64,000 nucleotides of DNA from Ohtaekwangia sp036786105. GTDB lineage: Bacteria; Bacteroidota; Bacteroidia; Cytophagales; Cyclobacteriaceae. The stretch's first letter is position 1; every line of letters starts with the position of its first letter. Made by a program: the position numbers and the translations under genes. The stretch spans positions 1 through 64,000 of the forward strand of contig NZ_DAIQRQ010000026.1 in assembly GCF_036786105.1 (NCBI RefSeq). Reading direction: 5' to 3'. The notes beneath the pieces were generated by a model. That model ran no database searches. It was not told where the DNA came from and saw only the letters and a program-made list of their open reading frames with translations. Positions 28,095-36,963 of this stretch are shown piece after piece.

Positions 28095-28106
28095 GCAAAC
28101 GTTTTC
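28095..28106. promoter_or_regulatory. Candidate LacI-family operator 1
   Basis: GCAAACGTTTTC centred on the ACGT of a near-palindrome lies between the divergent susC and GH13 genes. It resembles the CG-centred operators of LacI-family regulators, and the window encodes one such regulator at 39536. A similar GCAAACGTTGC precedes that gene. Confidence 0.35.
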
Positions 28107-28135
28107 ATAAACTAACTTTTCAATTAAACTGGTAC

Positions 28136-28146
28136 CAAAACGTTTG
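28136..28146. promoter_or_regulatory. Candidate LacI-family operator 2
   Basis: CAAAACGTTTG is a near-perfect palindrome 41 bp from site 1 (about four helical turns), 65 bp before the GH13 start. A half-site ACGTTTGAAA lies further toward susC at 28011-28020. Confidence 0.35.
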
Positions 28147-28210
28147 TTTTTGAATTTTTACCCATAGCAGAAATAACAGCTTTCAATTATTTTAACCCAA
28201 TCCATTTTCC

Positions 28211-30058
28211 ATGAAGTTTATACACCAATTTTTCACCCTTGCTCTATGCCTGGCATCACCTTCTATCAGGGCACAGGCTGTTGAAATATACCCCCCTAAC
28301 TGGTGGATAGGAATGAAACACAATACTGTTCAACTCCTGGTAAAAGCAAGTGATGCAGGGTTTGGCAAACGCGATGTTTCGGTGAAGCACGCGGGCATCA
28401 CCGTTGCAAAGGTTAATCGTCTTGAAAATGGTAAGTACCTCGCCCTTGATATTATTGTACAACCCGATGCAACCCCGGGAACTGTTGTGTTTGATTTCAA
28501 GGCCGGTAAAAAATCACAAAAAGTAAATTGGGAGTTAAAACCACGCGATAAAAATCGTGCGTATGCCCAAGGCGTTACATCAGCTGACTTTATATACCTG
28601 GCAATGCCCGACCGCTTCAGCAATGGCGATGCTAGCAACGATAAAATAAAAGACATGCGCGATCAGTCTCTCAACCGTGATTCTATTTTCTATCGTCATG
28701 GGGGCGATCTGCAAGGCATCATCAATCACCTGGATTATTTGCAAGACCTGGGCATAACCACACTCTGGATGACACCGGTGTTTGAGAATGATATGCCCGA
28801 TCGTACGGAACACGGCTACGCCATTACGAACCACTATAAAATTGATGCGCGACAGGGTGACGCTGCTTTGTATAAAAAGCTCAGCAATGAATTGCATAAA
28901 CGCAACATGAAGCTCATTCAGGATGCCGTTTATAACCACGTAGGACTCTACCATTTCTTTGTGCAGGATAAACCTACACATGATTGGCTGCACGAATGGC
29001 CGGCCTATACCAATACCACATATAAAGATCAGCCCTTGATGGATATACATGCATCCGCTGCCGACCAGGAACGCATGAGCGATGGATGGTTTACGAAGTT
29101 CATGCCCGACCTCAACCAACAAAACCCGTACGTGGCCAACTTCCTGATACAACATGCGCTGTGGAGTGTGGAAGAATTTGGTGTAGATGGATGGCGTATC
29201 GATACCTATATATACAATGATCTGGATTTTATGAATCGCTGCAACCAGGCATTGTACGATGAATATCCGAACATTACCTTATTTGGAGAAACCTGGGTGC
29301 ATGGCGTTTCCAGTCAGGCATTCTTTACACGCAATAACTTTACAATACCTTTCAAGAGTAACCTGCTGGGTGCTACTGATTTTCAAACAAACCTTTATGG
29401 CATTGTGCCCGCGCTCAATGAACCTTTCGGCTGGACCAACGGTGTAAACAAATTATACCAGACACTCGCTGGCGATTTCATGTATGAAGACCCGATGAGG
29501 AATGTAAACTTCCTCGACAATCACGATATGACACGCTTCTACTCTACCGTGAATGAAGATCTGGCGAAGCACAAAATGGGAATTGCCTGGCTGCTTACCA
29601 CGCGCGGTATACCGCAGCTATACTATGGCACCGAAATCATTATGAAAGGTATATCAAATCCGGATGGCTGGGTACGACTTGATTTTCCCGGAGGGTGGCC
29701 TGGCGACAAAGCTAACAAGTTTACCAAAGAAGGTCGTACGGAAAAAGAAAACGAAGCTTTCGAATGGACGAAGAAGCTTGCCAACTTTCGCAAGTCATCG
29801 TCAGCTATTAAAACCGGTAAGCTGATGCAGTATGTTCCGGAAGACGGTGTATATGTATACTTCCGTTATGATGACAAGCAAACAGTGATGTGCGTAATGA
29901 ATACCCAGGACAAACCGATGACGATAGACACAAAACGTTTTGCAGAGCGCATCAAGACGTTCAGCAAAGGTAAGGAAGTGTCTACCGGAGCTGCGTATGA
30001 TATAAAGCAATCGCTCACGATTCCTGCCAAATATGTATTCGTACTCGATCTTCAGTAA
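28211..30058 (+). CDS. Secreted GH13 alpha-amylase/neopullulanase-type enzyme
   Basis: A 615-residue protein with a Sec signal ending near SIRAQ and an N-terminal beta-sandwich (about 22-115) of the cyclomaltodextrinase/neopullulanase N-domain type. The GH13 barrel starts at DFIYLAMPDRFSNGD. Conserved regions are DAVYNH (region I), GWRIDTYIY (nucleophile Asp331), LFGETWVH (acid/base Glu360) and NFLDNHD (transition-state Asp439). It probably cleaves alpha-1,4 (or 1,6) glucan outside the cytoplasm, as SusA does. It is divergent from susC and ends at a strong terminator, so it forms a single-gene transcript. Exact linkage preference is not certain. Confidence 0.92.
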   Translation: MKFIHQFFTLALCLASPSIRAQAVEIYPPNWWIGMKHNTVQLLVKASDAGFGKRDVSVKHAGITVAKVNRLENGKYLALDIIVQPDATPGTVVFDFKAGKKSQKVNWELKPRDKNRAYAQGVTSADFIYLAMPDRFSNGDASNDKIKDMRDQSLNRDSIFYRHGGDLQGIINHLDYLQDLGITTLWMTPVFENDMPDRTEHGYAITNHYKIDARQGDAALYKKLSNELHKRNMKLIQDAVYNHVGLYHFFVQDKPTHDWLHEWPAYTNTTYKDQPLMDIHASAADQERMSDGWFTKFMPDLNQQNPYVANFLIQHALWSVEEFGVDGWRIDTYIYNDLDFMNRCNQALYDEYPNITLFGETWVHGVSSQAFFTRNNFTIPFKSNLLGATDFQTNLYGIVPALNEPFGWTNGVNKLYQTLAGDFMYEDPMRNVNFLDNHDMTRFYSTVNEDLAKHKMGIAWLLTTRGIPQLYYGTEIIMKGISNPDGWVRLDFPGGWPGDKANKFTKEGRTEKENEAFEWTKKLANFRKSSSAIKTGKLMQYVPEDGVYVYFRYDDKQTVMCVMNTQDKPMTIDTKRFAERIKTFSKGKEVSTGAAYDIKQSLTIPAKYVFVLDLQ

Positions 30059-30075
30059 CAGCAACAGTATAAAAT

Positions 30076-30105
30076 AAAAAGCAGAGCTTTCGGGCTCTGC
30101 TTTTT
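30076..30105 (+). terminator. Intrinsic terminator of the GH13 gene
   Basis: A stem GCAGAGC / GCTCTGC (30081-30087 and 30094-30100) is flanked by five As and five Ts, 18 bp after the GH13 stop. The symmetric A/T arms allow it to serve the convergent small membrane protein gene too. Confidence 0.85.
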
Positions 30106-30144
30106 GCTTGTAAATATAAACCTATGCTGAACACTTCAACGATT

Positions 30145-30354
30145 TCATTTGATACGCTGGGGCTCTGTCACCGTGCTGCTGGTAAAGATGATGTACATCA
30201 TCCCTCCTACACCCATCATGATGATACCGATTAATCCGATCGCAAAAATTACCGGGTTGCCTTCAACGAGGTCTTTCCAGTAATTATATACAACCACAAA
30301 TGAAGCCGATGCAAACACAATAAGCAGGAGAAAAAGAACAAAGATTGATTTCAT
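30145..30354 (-). CDS. Small two-helix membrane protein
   Basis: The ATG at 30354 (MKSIFVLFLLLIVFASASFVV) gives 69 residues, with one hydrophobic segment at about 2-21 and a second at about 33-56 (VIFAIGLIGIIMMGVGGMMYIIF). The reading frame continues upstream without a convincing start. There is no recognised domain. It is probably an inner-membrane protein of unknown role, convergent with GH13 and divergent from the MBL hydrolase gene. Confidence 0.6.
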   Translation of the reverse strand: MKSIFVLFLLLIVFASASFVVVYNYWKDLVEGNPVIFAIGLIGIIMMGVGGMMYIIFTSSTVTEPQRIK

Positions 30355-30535
30355 GGAGCAATAGAGGTTAAGTGATGTGAACTCCTGATTGCAAACATGT
30401 TGCCATTTTACTAATGGCCGCACACGGTGTGTATTCAAGGGATTTATAACCATCGTATCTCCCAAAAAGGAGCTTGGTTTCCCGAAAGTCTTTCAAAAAA
30501 TTCTTAAAAAATCAATCGCATTCCTCACGCTTTCG

Positions 30536-30567
30536 TTGAATTTCTGACAATCAACCTTGTACTTTCG
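30536..30567 (+). promoter_or_regulatory. Bacteroidota-type promoter before MBL gene
   Basis: TTG (30536-30538), then 21 bases, then TACTTTCG (30560-30567), matches the TTG-N20ish-TAnnTTTG promoter at all but one position. The ATG follows 8 bases later, so the transcript would be leaderless or nearly so. Confidence 0.35.
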
Positions 30568-30575
30568 CACAAATC

Positions 30576-31409
30576 ATGTCGCTATTCATTGCATCGCTCA
30601 ATTCCGGAAGCAACGGCAACTGTTACTATGTCGGTAATCAGCACGAAGCCGTTTTGATCGATGCCGGTATCTCCTGCCGCGAAACAGAGAGGCGCATGAA
30701 TCGCCTGGGGCTATCGCTGCGAAAAGTAAAAGCGATCTTTATTACCCACGAGCACTCCGACCACATTAACGGTGTAGCCATGCTGGCAAAGCGATACCAG
30801 TTGCCGGTATATATTACCACGCCTACATTGCAGAATGGCGGACTGAAAATACAAGAGCACCTTGTCTATTCGTTCCGGGCATTTGAACCGATCATAATCG
30901 GCTCGCTTGAGATAACAGGATTTCCGAAAGAGCACGATGCCTGCGATCCACATAGCTTTGTTGTTACAGACAATAACATTCGTGTAGGCATCTTTACGGA
31001 TATAGGTCTCCCCTGCCGAAATGTTACCAATCATTTCAGTCAATGCCACGCCGCTTTTCTCGAAGCCAATTATGATGAGGAAATGCTGGAGACAGGTAAA
31101 TATCCTTATCATCTAAAGAATCGCATCCGTGGCGGCAAAGGACATCTTTCCAACAGGCAGGCGCTGCAACTTTTTCTAAAACACAAACCTGCTTTCATGA
31201 GTCATTTGTTTTTATCACACCTCTCCCGCGAAAACAACCGCCCTGAACTTGTGCGCGACCTGTTCACTAAAAAAGCAGGGCGCACCGAAATTATAGTAGC
31301 CTCACGCTACGAAGAAACACGCGTATATCACATCCGTAATCTGAGCAGACTTGGGTATAATGTAAAATCATCGGTAGTGGATATGAAGATGCAGTTGTCG
31401 TTGTTTTAG
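30576..31409 (+). CDS. MBL-fold metallo-hydrolase (YycJ/WalJ-like)
   Basis: A 277-residue protein starting MSLFIASLNSGSNGNCYYVG, the typical opening of the YycJ/WalJ group. The metal motif THEHSDH (His58, His60, Asp62, His63) is followed by later ligands in PKEHDACDP, ADNN/FTDIGLP and MSHLFLSHLSRENN. The family has single- and double-strand 5' exonuclease activity in Bacillus, but its role in Bacteroidota is less clear. It is cytoplasmic. The last 76 bp of the gene, including the stop codon, are repeated exactly at 36050-36125. Confidence 0.9.
   Translation: MSLFIASLNSGSNGNCYYVGNQHEAVLIDAGISCRETERRMNRLGLSLRKVKAIFITHEHSDHINGVAMLAKRYQLPVYITTPTLQNGGLKIQEHLVYSFRAFEPIIIGSLEITGFPKEHDACDPHSFVVTDNNIRVGIFTDIGLPCRNVTNHFSQCHAAFLEANYDEEMLETGKYPYHLKNRIRGGKGHLSNRQALQLFLKHKPAFMSHLFLSHLSRENNRPELVRDLFTKKAGRTEIIVASRYEETRVYHIRNLSRLGYNVKSSVVDMKMQLSLF
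31334..31409 (+). repeat. 76-bp direct repeat, left copy
   Basis: This is the 3' end of the MBL-fold gene and is identical over 76 bp to 36050-36125 in the same orientation. The copies are 4716 bp apart and bracket the two DUF3857 genes. Confidence 0.95.
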
Positions 31410-31952
31410 GACAATGTATTGGATGATTACAAAACTGAAATACTAAAACAATGGTGTATAAGTGAAGCATCATCTTCCAATTCGCAGTGTTTATTAAGCT
31501 GTGTTTCCAGTTATTTTTTCTTCAAGGCAGGCGATCTGTTTGTTCTTACGAATACACTTTTTCTTCAAAATTCCATACTTCAGTCTTGATTAGGCTGTAA
31601 ATATTTTGAATCAAAATGGAACCCTCGTTAACCGCATTGTCACGTATAGCACAGGCGTTGAGTATTCCCGGTAAAGATCTTATCAACTTTTAAAGTTTTT
31701 TCTTTCAACGAGGAAATTCCGATCAGTCTAAGTAAAACATATACCCCATATAGCCTCATCTCTGTCAAAACTTGTTAAACAACAGACTGTTATCTCTTCT
31801 ACAATCCATGCGATAACGCATTTATAGTGCGATGTATAGAAAAAAACATACATACTTATTAAAGTAATAACTCCTGTTGGTAGATTTACACAAAAAGAAT
31901 ACTCAGGAACCGTTGTAGAATCCTGAACACCTAACCTCTCGATGTACCTGCT
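31410..31952. other. Intergenic region, no gene seen
   Basis: This 543-bp AT-rich stretch lies between the left 76-bp repeat and the first DUF3857 gene. No coding frame, RNA gene or clear terminator could be supported. It forms the left part of the segment bounded by the direct repeats. Confidence 0.5.
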
Positions 31953-33851
31953 ATGAAATACTTTATTTTACTCGCTACACTCCTGCCGGGTGTTGTCTTC
32001 TCTCAAATTTCTCAAGACTATTCCAAAATCGCTATTGGTCTGCAACAACAGTATAAAGACAAAGAGGCTGTTGTCATGCAATCCAATATCCGGTACGACT
32101 TTGCCAGAGATCCCAAAACTGGTGCCAGGGTTACTGTACAAACACGTGAAAAACTACTTTCGTTGCGCTACAATGCTTCTATTTTCCGCACGCAATACTA
32201 CGATCAGAATTCGGAAATAGAGAACTTCGCCGCGGAGAGCAACCTGAAACAACGGGCTGTGAACACAGCGAAATTCTGCGGCAGCTATACGCATGATGGA
32301 TTGTTTTACGATGACAGCAAGTTCTGCACACATCAGCTAAAGCTAAAGGAAGTGGGTGAAGTATGGGATGTTACGTGCACTGAAAAAATTAACGATGCAA
32401 AGTATCTTACTTCGATATATTTTGCGGAAGATCTGCCCGTACAGGAACGCAAAGTCTCGTTTTTTATTCCGCATGAAATTTCCCTGGAAATCCGCGAGTT
32501 TAACCTGGAACAATACGCCATTACAAAAACGGAAAAAGCAGAACCTGATGGAAAATTTGTTGAATATACCGTAAAAAATCTCCCCGGGTTGATACACGAA
32601 TCATTCGACCGCGGCATGCAGTTTAGTCAGCCACATCTGCTTATTCTCCCGAAGTACGCAACTGCCAGCGGCAAAAAAGTAAATATACTTTCATCGCCTC
32701 AAGATCTGTATGCATGGTATAGCAGCCTGACCAAGCAACTTCATCCGAATCAACAAGCCCTTACACCTACTGTAAAAGAGTTGATAAAAGATAAAAAAAC
32801 TGACGAAGAAAAAGTGCAGGCTATCTATTACTGGGTTCAAGACAACATCCGCTATATAGCGTTTGAAAATGGTATAGCCGGATTTAAGCCAGACGAAGCA
32901 CATGCAGTATTTGAGAAGCGTTATGGCGATTGCAAAGGCATGGCTAACCTGATGAAAGAAATGCTGACGGTAGCTGGCTATGATGCACGCCTCACCTGGC
33001 TTGGTACACGCCGCATTATGTACGACCAGACTATTCCAAGCCTTGCGGTAAATAACCACATGATCTGTACGCTAAACCTGCACGGCAAGCGATACTTTTT
33101 GGATGCCACCGAAAAATATATACCCCTGGGGCAAAACGCACAACGCATTCTAGGGCGCCCAGTGATGATTGAAGACGGTGACAATTTTATAGCTGATCAG
33201 ATCAAAGAAACGGAAAAGAACCTGGATGCTGATAACCGCACCATCAAAGCGTCTATCAACGGAGAAACACTGCAGGGTAAATATGTAGTTAACCTGAAAG
33301 GTGAGGCTAAAAAGAATTTTCTTTTCCAGTATCACTATACGCGCAATGAAAAAAAAGAAGAGTTTATTGCTGATTTTATGTCGTATGGCAATAAAGGTGT
33401 AAAGACTTCAAACCTGAAACTCCCCGATCTCGAAGAACGAAGTGGTCCGCTGAATATTGAATGCGACCTGGTATATACCGGAGCTGTAAGTTCGTTCAAC
33501 AACGAATATTACATCGACATCGATCCGGCAAAAAGCTTTAAGAACTGGAAAATCAAAGATACACGCCAGAGTGATATTGATTTTGGTGAACGCATAAATA
33601 ACAAGACATCCATCGAACTGGATATACCCCAGGGCTTTATCGTATCGCACCTTCCTGAAAAGGTAGAGGTACGCGAGCCGGAATTTTCGTTCAGCATCCT
33701 TTATACGCTCGTAAACAACAAGATTATCTATACCAAAGAACTAAAAGTACCCGAGGGTATTATTACCCGAAGCGCTTTTCCCAGGTGGAACGAAGCCATT
33801 AAAAAACTGGAGAAGGCATACGAAAACCAGATTATTTTAAAAGCTAAATAG
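31953..33851 (+). CDS. DUF3857/transglutaminase-like exported protein (intact triad)
   Basis: A 632-residue protein with a Sec signal (LLATLLPGVVFSQ), an N-terminal DUF3857 beta-domain (about 30-260) and a transglutaminase-like cysteine-protease-fold domain. The fold is marked by KVQAIYYWVQDNIRYIAFE, RYGDCKGMANLMKEML with Cys327, NNHMICTL with His369 and YFLDATEKYIPLG with Asp384, so the catalytic triad is complete. A further C-terminal beta region follows (DUF3858-like). It is periplasmic or surface-exposed; substrates of this family are unknown, and peptide cleavage or cross-linking are both possible. It is followed after 43 bp by a paralogue that lacks the triad. Both lie between the 76-bp direct repeats. 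Confidence 0.85.
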   Translation: MKYFILLATLLPGVVFSQISQDYSKIAIGLQQQYKDKEAVVMQSNIRYDFARDPKTGARVTVQTREKLLSLRYNASIFRTQYYDQNSEIENFAAESNLKQRAVNTAKFCGSYTHDGLFYDDSKFCTHQLKLKEVGEVWDVTCTEKINDAKYLTSIYFAEDLPVQERKVSFFIPHEISLEIREFNLEQYAITKTEKAEPDGKFVEYTVKNLPGLIHESFDRGMQFSQPHLLILPKYATASGKKVNILSSPQDLYAWYSSLTKQLHPNQQALTPTVKELIKDKKTDEEKVQAIYYWVQDNIRYIAFENGIAGFKPDEAHAVFEKRYGDCKGMANLMKEMLTVAGYDARLTWLGTRRIMYDQTIPSLAVNNHMICTLNLHGKRYFLDATEKYIPLGQNAQRILGRPVMIEDGDNFIADQIKETEKNLDADNRTIKASINGETLQGKYVVNLKGEAKKNFLFQYHYTRNEKKEEFIADFMSYGNKGVKTSNLKLPDLEERSGPLNIECDLVYTGAVSSFNNEYYIDIDPAKSFKNWKIKDTRQSDIDFGERINNKTSIELDIPQGFIVSHLPEKVEVREPEFSFSILYTLVNNKIIYTKELKVPEGIITRSAFPRWNEAIKKLEKAYENQIILKAK

Positions 33852-33894
33852 CTTCGTGTGTAAACCACTAACCTAATCTATCTATATCTATATC

Positions 33895-35970
33895 ATGAAG
33901 AAAATGTTTATCGTTGCCGGCTTGTGTTTGCTGGCAGCTTCTGGCTTGCAGGCCCAGTCATCCGAAATCGAAAAGAAGATTAAAGAGGAGCTTTGGAGTA
34001 CTTGCCCTCCTGAGTTTAAAGTTACAGCAGTTCCCGAAAAATGGAAAGATGAGTCGGCCGTTGTTCTCGCCTATCATCGTGAGTATATCTGTGATTTCAC
34101 TACAAAAGTATGGGGCATGGGAAGCGTAAACCGTTTTTACATCGAAAAACTTAACTATCACTATCGTATTAAACTGCAGGATAAAGCAGCGGTAGTTGAT
34201 TTCTCAGACATTGCCTTCGACAATAAAAAAATCAAGAGTAACCTGTTCGGTAAAGCATCGGCCTACAAAGTAATTGGCATAAAAGTTATCAAACCCAATG
34301 GCACAGAGAAAGAAGTTGATCTCTCGCAGGCAGTGAAAGCGGATGCATCCAGCGACAAAGACCTGAAAATACCGATTCCCAACCTGGAAACAGGAGATAT
34401 CATTGACTATTTCATTGCAGTTCGCGATGAAAGCCTAACCAAACCAGAATTCGGCGATGAATATTTACTGGAAGCCAAGTATCCCATCGTTTCAAATACT
34501 ATCACTTTTTCGATACCACACCAATTCAATTTTTATTACGATAGTTACAACGGTGCTCCGTCTTTTAAGAAGGAACAAAAAGATAATGACGTTATCTATA
34601 CTTTGAAAGATGCCATGCGAGAGAAAGCCCCCGACATCTTATGGCACTACGCCTACCAGTCCGCACCTCATTTTCGATATAGTGTTACGGATGGTGAATC
34701 AAAACCTGATCCTGAGTTAAAGGCACGCAAAGTACTTGGCATGTCCTTTAATCCATCGGATATTGGGACGATGGTCGATTTCATGAATGATAATTTCAAG
34801 AAGACCAAAGATCAAAAGTTGATTTTGAATGAAATGTACTTCTTGCTGCGTAATCCGATCTATATGAAGGCCTACTATGGTATAGAACTTGGCGATCCGT
34901 TGAACGCACAAAGCCCAGCCAATTTTTTTATGTTCGCCGATAAATTCCTGGATAGATATAATATTGGCCATGACCTGCTATTGGCACCTTCACGCGATGT
35001 AGCTCCCTGGGAAAGACTAGTTAATCTCACCTCCTGCGAATTCTTCATGCGCATCAATACAACCCCTCCGGTATATCTGTCGGCTCCCACGCCTTTTAGC
35101 TTGCCAGGAGATATATACTATATGTTTGAAGGAAGTGAATACACAAATAATTATGGCAGCAAACATGAATTGCCCATTTCAACAGAAGATCAAAATGCTA
35201 CACTGTCAACACTGGCTGTATCTTTTGATGCAGATAATACCGATCAATTAAAAATCACCCGTAACGTGCTGGCGAAAGGTCATAACAAAGCTATGCATCA
35301 ATATCTGATCTTTACCAACTACGATTACATGAAAGCATACGACTTACCTAAATACCAAGCTGAAAGTTCGAGACTAATAGGTGGTATATTAAAAGACTTT
35401 AATAAGGAAAAGACTAAATATTCACAGCGCCTTACGCAGGATTACAACGAGCGCGATGAGCGCATCAAGAAAAATCTGGAAGAAGAGCTTGAAGCGAAAG
35501 TGGTTGAGTATAAAAATCTCAACATTAAAACGATCGGTATGTGGCAGGATACTCCAAATACAGAATACAGCGATGAATTTGTATTGGAAAACATTACCCG
35601 TAAAGCAGGCGGTAACGTAATTATCGAACTTGGTAAGCTCATTGAAAAACAAACTGAGATAAAAGAAGATCAAAAGATCAGGACCCGTGATATATACATG
35701 GCATATCCGCGTTCTTTCAATCACGAGATCATTTTTACAGTTCCCGAAGGCTATACCGTAGAAGGAATTGACGCCTTCAACAAAAAGGTTGAAAACAAGA
35801 CCGGAGGATTTGTATCTACAGCCCGTGTGGATGGCAACAAGCTAACTGTAAAATCACGAAAGTACTACACTCAAAACACATACCCTGCAACAGACTGGAC
35901 TGAGCTGCTTCCATTCCTGACCGCTTCCAACGATTTATTCAAAGCAAAAATATTATTGAAAAAGATATGA
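33895..35970 (+). CDS. DUF3857-family exported protein without catalytic triad
   Basis: A 691-residue protein with a signal peptide (LCLLAASGLQAQ) and a clear DUF3857 region: VDFSDIAFDNKKIKSNLFG, then IKPNGTEKEVDL, IPNLETGDIIDYFI and EYLLEAKYPIVS. The region matching the transglutaminase core reads NAQSPANFFMFADKFLDRYN where active proteins have GDCKGMANLM, so the nucleophilic Cys is missing. No His/Asp partners could be recognised, although VLVL-type strands remain. It is probably a non-enzymatic partner or scaffold for the preceding protein. The two genes are 43 bp apart and surely co-transcribed. Confidence 0.8.
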   Translation: MKKMFIVAGLCLLAASGLQAQSSEIEKKIKEELWSTCPPEFKVTAVPEKWKDESAVVLAYHREYICDFTTKVWGMGSVNRFYIEKLNYHYRIKLQDKAAVVDFSDIAFDNKKIKSNLFGKASAYKVIGIKVIKPNGTEKEVDLSQAVKADASSDKDLKIPIPNLETGDIIDYFIAVRDESLTKPEFGDEYLLEAKYPIVSNTITFSIPHQFNFYYDSYNGAPSFKKEQKDNDVIYTLKDAMREKAPDILWHYAYQSAPHFRYSVTDGESKPDPELKARKVLGMSFNPSDIGTMVDFMNDNFKKTKDQKLILNEMYFLLRNPIYMKAYYGIELGDPLNAQSPANFFMFADKFLDRYNIGHDLLLAPSRDVAPWERLVNLTSCEFFMRINTTPPVYLSAPTPFSLPGDIYYMFEGSEYTNNYGSKHELPISTEDQNATLSTLAVSFDADNTDQLKITRNVLAKGHNKAMHQYLIFTNYDYMKAYDLPKYQAESSRLIGGILKDFNKEKTKYSQRLTQDYNERDERIKKNLEEELEAKVVEYKNLNIKTIGMWQDTPNTEYSDEFVLENITRKAGGNVIIELGKLIEKQTEIKEDQKIRTRDIYMAYPRSFNHEIIFTVPEGYTVEGIDAFNKKVENKTGGFVSTARVDGNKLTVKSRKYYTQNTYPATDWTELLPFLTASNDLFKAKILLKKI

Positions 35971-35988
35971 CCGGTTCTTGTGGCCATG

Positions 35989-36011
35989 CGCTTTTCTTTT
36001 CTGGAAAAGCG
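35989..36011 (+). terminator. Weak hairpin after the DUF3857 pair
   Basis: An 8-bp stem CGCTTTTC / GAAAAGCG with a 7-base loop (TTTTCTG), 18 bp after the stop. There is no T run after it, so termination is uncertain. Confidence 0.3.
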
Positions 36012-36049
36012 TACAGCCCTAGGGAATAAGTAATACGTGTTGCCTAACC

Positions 36050-36125
36050 CCGTAATCTGAGCAGACTTGGGTATAATGTAAAATCATCGGTAGTGGATAT
36101 GAAGATGCAGTTGTCGTTGTTTTAG
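36050..36125 (+). repeat. 76-bp direct repeat, right copy
   Basis: An exact second copy of the MBL gene's 3' end (31334-31409), including the in-frame TAG. No MBL coding sequence precedes it here, so it is a detached gene fragment marking the far end of an inserted or duplicated segment. Confidence 0.95.
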
Positions 36126-36151
36126 TATGGCGAGCAGTTATAAACACTGTC

Positions 36152-36505
36152 TTATGGTCGAGTGAATATAAAGAACACTATTGTTCCAATCAGATACAGC
36201 ACAACAACAATGTTATTAAGTAAGGATGGTGGCTTGGACAAAAATTGATTCACTATCTTTTTATATCGAGCCGAAACCAGAAAAACTATTGCATTTAGCA
36301 ACAATAACATTATATAAGGAACCCAGAGCTCTCCATCAGTATTCTTAAGCCATGGCCAAATTGACAGTATATTCAACATTTCGAATGTCGAAATTATGAA
36401 TACTGCTTCAATTGCTCGATTCCAATCTGTTTGATATGAAAAACCGCCTTCAATTTTCTTTAGCGATATGTATAACAGATAAAAAATATTATTATAAAAC
36501 CCCAT
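36152..36505 (-). CDS. Small membrane protein of unknown function
   Basis: The ATG at 36505 (MGFYNNIFYLLYISLKK) gives 117 residues; the frame is open from a TTG at 36526. Three hydrophobic helices are visible at about 29-50, 61-79 and 96-115. The composition is AT-rich compared with its neighbours. No family is recognised. The gene ends only 27 bp from the right 76-bp repeat, just outside the bracketed segment. Confidence 0.6.
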   Translation of the reverse strand: MGFYNNIFYLLYISLKKIEGGFSYQTDWNRAIEAVFIISTFEMLNILSIWPWLKNTDGELWVPYIMLLLLNAIVFLVSARYKKIVNQFLSKPPSLLNNIVVVLYLIGTIVFFIFTRP

Positions 36506-36963
36506 AATTTTATTCTTACGATTCAAAGTATTTTAGATAAAAGAGTGCCTGTTTGAAGTTAGGGTTAATGGAAAATACACTTTTCAAAATACTCGACAGT
36601 TAATATATCAATTGAGTTGTACAAACAATATTCCCTCCTAAAGTAATTATATATCTTACATGAAACATGTAGTGCGCCATTCTAAAATTGCTTAAGAAAA
36701 GTTTCCCTTTCATGGGTGATATCCACAACATCAACCATGACGTTATACAAATCTCTTTTTTTCTTCATAGAAGGCTGATATCCTCACAAAACGCTGTGCA
36801 TCAATTCAGTGTATCTTCCTAACCGGCTTGCATCAGCAGGTAAAAACAGGGTCTCAACGGAATGTATTGCTGCCTGTTTCAATTTCTGTTTTTTCGTATG
36901 GTTCGTTTTGTATTTTGTGCACTGCTAAACTACCTGTAGCCTGTTGGCTGCTTTAAAACCTGT
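36506..36963. other. AT-rich intergenic region
   Basis: No gene, RNA or strong hairpin was found. It must hold the promoter of the MscS gene, but no clear TTG-N20-TAnnTTTG pair could be placed. Confidence 0.5.

Noticed and set aside
31953..36125. Insertion sequence or integrative element with its own recombinase
   Set aside because: The bracketed segment holds only the two DUF3857 genes; no transposase or integrase motif and no terminal inverted repeats were seen.
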